Shown: in pieces, positions 16,483 through 22,847 of the stretch
Layout of the letters: every line of letters begins with the position of its first letter
Position numbering within the stretch: the first letter of the stretch is position 1
Assembly (NCBI GenBank): GCA_030426385.1
Contig: JAUHYI010000024.1
Span: 1-53,916 of the forward strand
Length of the DNA: 53,916 bases
Origin: Phycisphaerae bacterium
Lineage (GTDB): Bacteria > Planctomycetota > Phycisphaerae > Phycisphaerales > Phycisphaeraceae
Direction of reading: 5' to 3'
Notes under the pieces: model-generated
Databases searched by the model: none
What the model was told of the DNA's origin: nothing
Seen by the model: the letters and a program-made list of their open reading frames with translations, nothing else
Program-made: the position numbers and the translations under genes

Positions 16483-16758
16483 TTTAGAGGTTTGGGAGCA
16501 AGGGACGATTTTGTCATCAGACTGAAAGTGTGCGATGCGGGGCCACACCCGATCAACACAGCAGGCTATCACTATACGGGTTGAACCGTTGATTTTATTC
16601 CATTTGAAGTTTCAAGCCCTGTTTGCCCGATAACACAAGTACCTACAACCCGCGCATTGGCCTGACGTGTTTGACGCCAGGCGGGTGCGTTGGGGTGGGA
16701 TTGACCGACGCGTTCATGTTGTGGCTAAGCCAACCCGGTGCCCTGAGAGATTCCCCGC

Positions 16759-17784
16759 ATGGTAGAAGTTCTGGATCAAGGTGATATTGATGCCCTGTTG
16801 GCGGCGGTGGATTCCGGCGAGGTGGAGACGGAGTCGGAATCGAGCAAGCGGATATTTTCCAATACCCGTCGCGAGGCGGAATTGGAAGATCTGGAAATCC
16901 GCCCCTACGATTTCAAACGACCGGAACGTGTGTCGAAAGACCAGATGCGAGCGTTGGAAAATCTGCACGAAGGCTTCGCGCGAAATTTCGGCGCGTCGCT
17001 GTCAGGTTTTCTGCGCACGATCATGGAAGTCAAAGTCGCCAATATTGAGCAGATGACATTCAGCGAGTTCACGCATTCGCTGCCCAATCCGACATGCTTT
17101 AATTTGCTCAGTTGCGATCCACTCGATGGCAACCAGTGTTTAGAAATCAGCCCGCTGATTATTTATCCAGTGATCGATCGATTGCTGGGCGGATCCAATG
17201 CCGACCTGTTTATTCCTCAGCGGCCGTTGACTGCGATCGAACAGCGCCTGGTGGAAAAAATTGTCATGCGTGCGGTGACTGCTTTGGAAGAAGCGTGGGC
17301 TCAGGTGACCGCTTTGAAATTCGGACTTGAAGACACCGAATCGAATCCACAGTTGGTGCAGATCGTGCCGCCGAACGAGGTGGTGGTCGTGGTGGGTTTC
17401 GAAATGAAAATGGGCAATCGCGCGGGCACGATGAGCTTGTGCATTCCGTACAACGTGATCGAGCCGGTGATCGAGAAGCTGAGCAATCAGAGCTGGGCCG
17501 CCTACAAGCGCAGCCGTCGCGATCATCGCCTGCGTCACAAGGTGGCAGGCCATCTGGATACCGCCAAACTGCGAGCGTCCGCGGTGTTGGCCAACACCAC
17601 CATCAGCATGAACGAGCTGTTGAGTCTGAAGCCAGGCGACGTGGTGTTGACCGAAAAACCAGCCAGCGCTGCGTTGACATTAAAAATCGAAGGCAAACGC
17701 AAATACATTGGTCAGTTGGGCCAATACCGTGGCAACCGCGCCTTCAAAATCATGCGTCGCTATCAACCCAAAGACCGCGTGTAG
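16759..17784 (+). CDS. fliM: Flagellar motor switch protein FliM
   Basis: FliM is the middle C-ring protein of the flagellar switch; it binds CheY-P and, with FliG and FliN, sets rotation direction. The 341-residue protein begins with the CheY-binding peptide (VLDQGDIDALLAAV), then a variable acidic linker, the CheC-like middle domain (LENLHEGFARNFGASLSGFLRTIMEVKVANIEQMTFSEF, LLGGSNADL) and the C-terminal SpoA/FliN-like domain (LKPGDVVLTEKPASAALTLKIEGKRKYIGQLGQ). Length is normal. It stands alone: both neighbours are unrelated and on the opposite strand, so flagellar genes are scattered in this genome. The first codons start right at an ATG with GAGA upstream. Confidence 0.96.
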   Translation: MVEVLDQGDIDALLAAVDSGEVETESESSKRIFSNTRREAELEDLEIRPYDFKRPERVSKDQMRALENLHEGFARNFGASLSGFLRTIMEVKVANIEQMTFSEFTHSLPNPTCFNLLSCDPLDGNQCLEISPLIIYPVIDRLLGGSNADLFIPQRPLTAIEQRLVEKIVMRAVTALEEAWAQVTALKFGLEDTESNPQLVQIVPPNEVVVVVGFEMKMGNRAGTMSLCIPYNVIEPVIEKLSNQSWAAYKRSRRDHRLRHKVAGHLDTAKLRASAVLANTTISMNELLSLKPGDVVLTEKPASAALTLKIEGKRKYIGQLGQYRGNRAFKIMRRYQPKDRV

Positions 17785-17791
17785 TCTGTTC

Positions 17792-17817
17792 GTTTAGCGG
17801 GCGACGCGCAGCGTCCC
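17792..17817 (+). repeat. Dispersed palindrome, family C
   Basis: GTTTAGCGGGCGACGCGCAG followed by CGTCCC, 7 nt after the fliM stop. The arms GGGCGACGC/GCGTCCC make a hairpin. Related copies are at 6936, 31411, 31524 and 36414. Confidence 0.75.
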
Positions 17818-17837
17818 GTTTTGTACGCGGAAAACGT

Positions 17838-17913
17838 CCCTATTTCATAGCCGCCCATGCTGCGATCAATACTGCGATCAATACTGCGGCCAATGCTGCG
17901 ACTATGAAATGGG
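17838..17913. repeat. Inverted repeat enclosing a 12-bp tandem repeat
   Basis: ATTTCATAG (17842-17850) pairs with CTATGAAAT (17902-17910), extended by CCC/GGG. Inside are 12-bp tandem units CTGCGATCAATA (17860-17871, 17872-17883) and CTGCGGCCAATG (17884-17895). It lies in the gap between the convergent fliM and PhyH genes and may act as a bidirectional end structure, though no T run is present. Confidence 0.75.
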
Positions 17914-17930
17914 AATACGCTATTCGTGAT

Positions 17931-18767
17931 TTACGCCGGTGCAGATTGGGGCGCGGTGAGTTGATCGGGATCAAGCGCACCGGGGCCGAAGATGGGGGAC
18001 ATTTCGTTGGGTTGATCGCGGGTGGTGCGGGTTCGGCCATCGGCGTAACACGTCGAAAAACCACGGCGGGACTGATCTGATTTATTGACGTCGGACGAGT
18101 GCATGGTCCAGTTGTGCAAAAGCGCGACTTCGCCCGGTTCGAGTTCGAGGTAAACACGCTTGGACGGATCGCACAGGTCGGCGGCTTGTTCTTCGGTCAT
18201 GAAGCCCGAAGCATGTCCGGGGTTGACCACGCCGAATTTGTGTGAGCCGGGAATGATCTGCACGCAGCCGTTGGCTTTGGTGCATGGGTCAAGCGCCGTC
18301 CAGATGGTCAGCAACGGGTCACGGTCAAAAATATTCCAGCGATCCTGATGCCAGGGGAGGACCGTACCACGGTTGGCAGGCTTGTTGAAAAACATGGCCC
18401 GGAAACAACTGACCGGCACGTGCGAACCATAGGTGCGGATGCAACAGTGGCGATACAGCGGCAGTTGCATGTAACGCAGGAATAGCGGGTCGAATTCGAG
18501 CTGTTCGATTTTGCGATAGTTGAGGTGCGAGCCCTTGTGTCCCTTGGTTTGTGGGCCGGCATCGTCGTAGGCACCGCTGGCTGAATCTTCCTGCATGAGC
18601 ATGCGATCGTAATCGACGTCGGCCTTGCCGAGCATAATGTCATCGATGCGTTGTTGGAGTTGAGCGAGCATATCGTTGGGGACGATTTTGCCGAGCTTGA
18701 GATAGCCGTCGCGGGTGTAATCGAGCCATTGCTGATCGGTGAGTGATTCGGGGAGGGAGTTGGCCAT
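17931..18767 (-). CDS. Phytanoyl-CoA dioxygenase (PhyH) family protein
   Basis: Fe(II)/2-oxoglutarate oxygenase of 278 residues. The Fe-binding motif is LPWHQDRW (His140, Asp142), the distal His is in HNWTMHSSDVN (about His223), and a nearby Arg (QSRRGFSTCY) fits 2-oxoglutarate binding. IWTALDPCTKANGCVQIIPGSHKFG is a typical family stretch. The ATG at 18767 has GAAAGG eight bases upstream and is preferred over the ATG at 18782. It lies downstream of an AraC-type regulator on the same strand (135 bp gap), so it is probably that regulator's target. This is the second PhyH-type gene in the window; the two differ in length and inserts. Confidence 0.88.
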   Translation of the reverse strand: MANSLPESLTDQQWLDYTRDGYLKLGKIVPNDMLAQLQQRIDDIMLGKADVDYDRMLMQEDSASGAYDDAGPQTKGHKGSHLNYRKIEQLEFDPLFLRYMQLPLYRHCCIRTYGSHVPVSCFRAMFFNKPANRGTVLPWHQDRWNIFDRDPLLTIWTALDPCTKANGCVQIIPGSHKFGVVNPGHASGFMTEEQAADLCDPSKRVYLELEPGEVALLHNWTMHSSDVNKSDQSRRGFSTCYADGRTRTTRDQPNEMSPIFGPGALDPDQLTAPQSAPA

Positions 18768-18902
18768 GGTAAAACCTTTCATTCGTCGTCACGTTCGTCG
18801 GGTCGTCATGATGTGCGATGTTTTCATGAACGAGCCATTAATCAAAATCGACGATGACAGGTTAGATGGCGGGTTGTTTTTTGAACATAGACCGGGTGAA
18901 TC

Positions 18903-19754
18903 TCATGATGGAGAATCTGAACTTGCCCGCAGGCGGTGTTCGGTCGGGCTTTCGCCGAAATGTTGGGTAAACAAACGAGAAAAATAATAAGGATCGTCAT
19001 AGCCGACGCTGGCGGCAATGGCCTTGACGGTTTTGGCCGAATGAGCCAGGGCCTCGGCCGCCGTGTCCAGACGCAGGCTGGTCAGGTATTGCAACGGCGT
19101 CACGCCCAGTTCGCGCCGAAACATGCGATTGAGATGTTGAGCCGAATAGCCAAACACCTCTTCGAGATCGGTCAGCGTGGTGGCGGTGGCAATGCGCTGT
19201 TCGAGTTCCTCAAGCATGGTGACGATCAATGGGTCATGCTTTTCGTTTTTGATCAGGCCATGGGCCGCGTCACGTCGAATTAATTCGTACCCGATAAGGC
19301 TGGACCAGCGATCGATAACGTGTTGGGTTTCGATCGGATTGTCGCGATCGTATTCAGCGGCGATGCCCTGGAGGTAGCGATCGAGCGGTTCGTTTTTTTC
19401 GAGCGTGCGCACCAAGGGTGGCTTGGCCAATTCAAACGCATCGCGTCCTGATGGAAGGACCATGTCGATGTGCAATGACACAAGCGTCATGTGTTTGGTC
19501 GTGCTGTATCCGTGATGGGGCACTGCGGGTGGAACGACGATTAGGTCACAAGGTTTGAGGCGATGTTTAACGCCATCAACAACCCACACGATGGTGCCGC
19601 GCAGGGGATAGATGAGGTTGTAATCGCAGACCGTGCGCGGCTTGAGGGTGTAGCTGGTATTGAATTGCTGGAAGGTGCTGCCACGGAAAACAACCTTGGC
19701 GTGGCGTAGCACGAAATCGGTGAGCGGCGGGATGGAGGTGGGCGTGCGTTTCAC
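18903..19754 (-). CDS. AraC family transcriptional regulator
   Basis: A 283-residue one-component regulator. Residues 20-110 form a cupin-type sensor (YPLRGTIVWVVDGVKHRLKPCDLIVVPPAVPHHGYS, a carbohydrate- or small-ligand-binding barrel). The C-terminal ~100 residues carry the two helix-turn-helix motifs of AraC/XylS proteins: LTDLEEVFGYSAQHLNRMFRRELGVTPLQYL and VKAIAASVGYDDPYYFSRLFTQHFGESP. In planctomycetes such regulators commonly sit next to sugar or oxygenase genes. Here the PhyH gene follows on the same strand. The ligand cannot be told from the sequence. Confidence 0.93.
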   Translation of the reverse strand: MKRTPTSIPPLTDFVLRHAKVVFRGSTFQQFNTSYTLKPRTVCDYNLIYPLRGTIVWVVDGVKHRLKPCDLIVVPPAVPHHGYSTTKHMTLVSLHIDMVLPSGRDAFELAKPPLVRTLEKNEPLDRYLQGIAAEYDRDNPIETQHVIDRWSSLIGYELIRRDAAHGLIKNEKHDPLIVTMLEELEQRIATATTLTDLEEVFGYSAQHLNRMFRRELGVTPLQYLTSLRLDTAAEALAHSAKTVKAIAASVGYDDPYYFSRLFTQHFGESPTEHRLRASSDSPS

Positions 19755-19811
19755 AGGGAATTCGCAGGAAATCTACCACAATTTCAGGTTGAGATTGATG
19801 GTGGATTGGCT

Positions 19812-20705
19812 TTACGAAGCGGTGGAAGTTTCGATGTGTTCAAGCAATGCCGTACGCAGTTGTGCGGTGATGGTGCCGATGCCTTTGGAACGCAGCACTT
19901 TGGTTTCGACGCTGGCGATGGGCAGGATCAGCCAGCCGGTGTTGGTCAGAAAGGCTTCGTCCGCGTCGAGCAGATCGCTGATGCCGAGCATTTTTCGTTC
20001 TACCGGAATGTCGAGTGATTCAGCCAGATCGATCACAGCTGCCCGGGTGGTGCCGGGGAGGACCGGTGCGCCCAGAGCGCCCTTGGCCTCTTCGCCGCGA
20101 GCGATGGGGGTCAGTAGTTTGCCCTTGCTCACGATGAACAGATTGCTGACCGCACCACTGGCAAGGTGGTTGGAAATGTTGAGCCAGATCGCTTCGCCTG
20201 CGCCAGCGGTGGCGGCCTGTCGAAGGGTGCGAAGCCTGCCCCAGTAGTTGAATGTTTTGTGGCCCTGCATGGGATCGAAGGGGTTGGCCAACGGCGGCGT
20301 CATCAGGACGGTGATGCCTTTTTCGAAATAAGCCGGGTCATAGATGGTGGGCTCTTCGCAGGTGATGGCGACGGTGGGGAGACCAGGCCGGTTGTCTTTT
20401 TCAGGTTTGGTCAGATTGGTATCGCCGCCGCTGAGGGTCAGACGCAGTCGGGCCCGGTCGATCTGGTTGTGCTCGATGGTTTGATTGACGGCCGCGGCCA
20501 GGGCGTCGGTGTCGAGGGTTCGCGCCAGCCCGAGGCTGGTGCAACTATTGGCCAGGCGTTCGAGGTGACGCTCGAGCTGGAACACTCGGCCGTGGTAGAC
20601 CTGCATGGATTCAAACAGCCCGACGGCGTGTTGGTAGCCGGCATCGGTGAGAGCCACGCGAGCGTCAGTAGGTTCGATAAATTGGCCGTTGAAATAGGTT
20701 TGCAT
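19812..20705 (-). CDS. PLP-dependent class IV aminotransferase
   Basis: Fold-type IV PLP enzyme of 297 residues, related to branched-chain aminotransferase, D-amino acid aminotransferase and aminodeoxychorismate lyase (PabC). Motifs: FNGQFIEPTDARVALTDAG at the N terminus, GLFESMQVYHGR, the PLP Lys150 in MQGHKTFNYWGR, EAIWLNISNHLASGAVSNLF, and VLPGTTRAAVIDLAESL for the phosphate. The Asn/Ser-containing loop differs from the E-G-S/T-x-S/N signature of IlvE (here SNHLASGAVSN), so IlvE function is not certain; PabC or another aminotransferase is possible. It is a single gene with no pathway neighbour. Confidence 0.85.
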   Translation of the reverse strand: MQTYFNGQFIEPTDARVALTDAGYQHAVGLFESMQVYHGRVFQLERHLERLANSCTSLGLARTLDTDALAAAVNQTIEHNQIDRARLRLTLSGGDTNLTKPEKDNRPGLPTVAITCEEPTIYDPAYFEKGITVLMTPPLANPFDPMQGHKTFNYWGRLRTLRQAATAGAGEAIWLNISNHLASGAVSNLFIVSKGKLLTPIARGEEAKGALGAPVLPGTTRAAVIDLAESLDIPVERKMLGISDLLDADEAFLTNTGWLILPIASVETKVLRSKGIGTITAQLRTALLEHIETSTAS

Positions 20706-20805
20706 GGTAGGATTTCGTGAATCGAAGGTCGTGATTGGGGCTGTGGGGACCAGTGAGTACGGGTTTGCGTGGGAAATGCGCAGGGTCTTAAGTTTGTGTG
20801 GGAGT

Positions 20806-20835
20806 AAGTGCGGGGGTAAGTGGGGGGGGTGGGGG
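20806..20835 (+). repeat. G-rich intergenic tract
   Basis: GTAAGTGCGGGGGTAAGTGGGGGGGGTGGGGG-type sequence with G runs of 5, 8 and 5, in the gap between the aminotransferase (minus) and rpmE2 (plus). It is a looser member of the family D motif. Confidence 0.6.
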
Positions 20836-20933
20836 TTGAATTATAGATGGAGTGGGGGTATGCTTTGGGGCTCGCTATTGATGGCGAATTTTCCGAATAT
20901 TGACAGACCATACACGAAATCAGGACTTAGGCC

Positions 20934-21191
20934 ATGAAAGAAGGTATCCACCCCGAATATCGTCCCGTCGTTTTTCAGGACGTCAGTGCTGATTATACGA
21001 TGCTGACGCGATCGACGATCAAGACCAAGGATACGATTACTCTGGATGGCCAGGAGTATCCGCTGGTCAAAGTCGACATTTCCAGCGAGTCGCATCCATT
21101 CTTCACCGGCAAGCAGAAATTTGTCGATGCGGCAGGACGTGTCGAGAAGTTCCAGAAGAAATTCCAAGGCAACTATTTCGGCAAGAAATAG
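20934..21191 (+). CDS. rpmE2: 50S ribosomal protein L31 type B
   Basis: 85 residues, the length of type B bL31. The sequence starts [16 protein letters not shown] and contains the family stretch [36 protein letters not shown]. It lacks the four zinc-binding Cys of type A L31, so it is the zinc-independent form often used under zinc limitation; no Zur site was recognised upstream. An intrinsic terminator follows 24 bp after the stop. Proximity to prfA is a common arrangement (rpmE-prfA), although here 414 bp with G/C tracts separate them. Confidence 0.96.
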   Translation: MKEGIHPEYRPVVFQDVSADYTMLTRSTIKTKDTITLDGQEYPLVKVDISSESHPFFTGKQKFVDAAGRVEKFQKKFQGNYFGKK

Positions 21192-21215
21192 CAACCGTTT
21201 TGAAAATAGACAAAG

Positions 21216-21244
21216 CCGCAGATTCCAGTCTGCGGTTTTTGTTT
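21216..21244 (+). terminator. Rho-independent terminator after rpmE2
   Basis: Stem CCGCAGA (21216-21222), loop TTCCAG, stem TCTGCGG (21229-21235), then TTTTTGTTT. A textbook intrinsic terminator at the right distance from the rpmE2 stop. Confidence 0.92.
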
Positions 21245-21605
21245 GCGCCCCCCCACATCCCCCCCCCAAAAAAAACTCCCTGCATCCCTCCTGCATTTTC
21301 CCTGCATTCCCACAGGCTTTCCCTTTTATGATTTAGCTATTTGCGTGTTTTGTCATGGTGTTTTTAGCTACAGTTTGGATGCAGGAAGAATGGTGGGGTA
21401 AATGGTGGGACCAATGATGAGATGAATGTCGGGTGTGTGTGGAGAAGTGGGGAGAGGGAGTGGCAGGTTGTGGAGGGATATGGGGGGAACGTGGGGGGGG
21501 AGAGCGTGGGGGGGGCATTCGTATTTTTCTCGTACTATCTTGCTGTTTTGAATTGGCGTTTATCCGTGTCCGCGTTCATCTGCGGCGAATGAATTTTTGG
21601 TGTGA
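21245..21605. other. Gap between rpmE2 and prfA with C tracts and G tracts
   Basis: C runs with ACAT spacers (about 21247-21268), then CCTGCAT repeats (about 21280-21310); on the far side G-rich tracts GGGGGGAACGTGGGGGGGG and GTGGGGGGGG (21482-21516). No gene is seen. C tracts follow one gene and G tracts precede the next on the same strand, as elsewhere in the window. The prfA promoter is probably in 21517-21600, but I cannot fix it. Confidence 0.6.
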
Positions 21606-22694
21606 ATGACTATGGCGGAATTGTCGGAACAGTTATTGCCGAAGTTGGAGGAGATGGCCCAGCAGTTCACCGAGCTGGAGGCCAAGCTGTCGGACCCGGC
21701 AGTGGTTTCGGATCCAGATCAGTTGCGAGAATTGTCGATTAAGCGTGCGGCGCTGGTGGATCTGGTCGAGCGATATCACGCGTATCAGGCGCTGGCCCGC
21801 GAGATTGGTGAGCATGAAACATTGGTGGCTGAGGATGAAGATCCGGAACTGACCGCGATGGCCAAAGATGAGCTGCCGGGCTTGCGGGAGCGGGCTGCGG
21901 GGCTGTTGGAAGAAACCGCGAGCTTGCTGGTGACGGCGGATGATCTGGCGGTCGGTTCGGTGATGCTGGAAATACGCGGTGCATCAGGCGGTGCGGAGGC
22001 AGCGCTGTGGGCGGGCGATTTGTTTGCGATGTACCAGAAGTATGCGGTGAACAAAGGGTGGAAGATGGAGCTGTTGGAAATGTCTGCGGGTGAAGCGGGC
22101 GGGGTGCGGCAGGTGGTGGCGAATGTGAAGGGGACAGGAGTGTGGCAGGGGTTGGGTTATGAAGGCGGAGTGCATTGTGTGAAACGTGTGCCCGCGACGG
22201 AAAGTCAGGGCCGAGTGCATACGTCGACGGCGACGGTGGCAGTGTTGCCTGAACCGGAAAAGGTGGCGTTGTCGGTGCCCGAGGATGAGGTGGAGATTCA
22301 TGTGACCACAGCGCAAGGGCCTGGAGGCCAGAATGTAAACAAGGTGGCCACCGCGGTGCATATGATCCACAAGCCGACGGGGATTGAGGTGCGGATGCAG
22401 GAAAGTAAGAGCCAGCATCAGAATCGTGAAAAGGCGTGGCAACTCTTGCGAGCGCGGTTGTACGACTATTACCAGCGTCAGAAAGATGCGGAGCGAGCGG
22501 AGTCGCGGTCAGCGATGATCGGCTCGGGCGGGCGTTCGGAGCGGATTCGTACGTATCGATACAAGGAAACGATCGTGGTGGATCACCGTCTGGGTGAGAC
22601 GTTTAATCTGGACACGCTGTTGGCAGGCAATATGGATGAATTGGTAGCGGGTTTGATCGCGCAGGATCGAGCACAGCGGTTGGCCGCGTTGTAA
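21606..22694 (+). CDS. prfA: Peptide chain release factor 1
   Basis: RF1 reads UAA and UAG in the ribosomal A site and triggers peptide release. The 362-residue protein has the codon-recognition motif PAT at about 196-198 (RVPATESQGR), which marks RF1 rather than RF2 (SPF), and the catalytic GGQ at about 240-242 (GPGGQNVNKVATAVHMIHKP), whose Gln is methylated by PrmC. C-terminal RAARLYDYY-type region: LLRARLYDYYQRQKDAE, AMIGSGGRSERIRTYRYKE. Start could be 21606 or 21612. The common partner prmC is not next door; a large exported protein gene follows. Confidence 0.97.
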   Translation: MTMAELSEQLLPKLEEMAQQFTELEAKLSDPAVVSDPDQLRELSIKRAALVDLVERYHAYQALAREIGEHETLVAEDEDPELTAMAKDELPGLRERAAGLLEETASLLVTADDLAVGSVMLEIRGASGGAEAALWAGDLFAMYQKYAVNKGWKMELLEMSAGEAGGVRQVVANVKGTGVWQGLGYEGGVHCVKRVPATESQGRVHTSTATVAVLPEPEKVALSVPEDEVEIHVTTAQGPGGQNVNKVATAVHMIHKPTGIEVRMQESKSQHQNREKAWQLLRARLYDYYQRQKDAERAESRSAMIGSGGRSERIRTYRYKETIVVDHRLGETFNLDTLLAGNMDELVAGLIAQDRAQRLAAL

Positions 22695-22753
22695 ATGCGT
22701 GGGATGGAGGCGAATGTAGTGTGGCGGCAAGCGGGCGGGAAGTGGGCGGCAAA

Positions 22754-22827
22754 CGGAGGGAACGCGGAGGGAACGCGGAGGGAGACGTGGGGGGGGGAGT
22801 GTGGGGGAAAGTGGGGGGGGCGGGGGT
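22754..22827 (+). repeat. Tandem CGGAGGGAACG repeats and G runs
   Basis: Three near-copies of an 11-bp unit (CGGAGGGAACG) at about 22754-22785 run into G9 and then GTGGGGGAAAGTGGGGGGGG. This last part resembles the family D motif. It sits between prfA and the 950-residue protein gene. Confidence 0.7.
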
Positions 22828-22847
22828 AAATAGCCGATAACAGGGGA

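Noticed and set aside
17439..18080. 213-codon open frame overlapping fliM
   Set aside because: Out of frame with fliM, with repeat-derived composition (NAAINTAINTAANAAT from the 12-bp tandem repeat).
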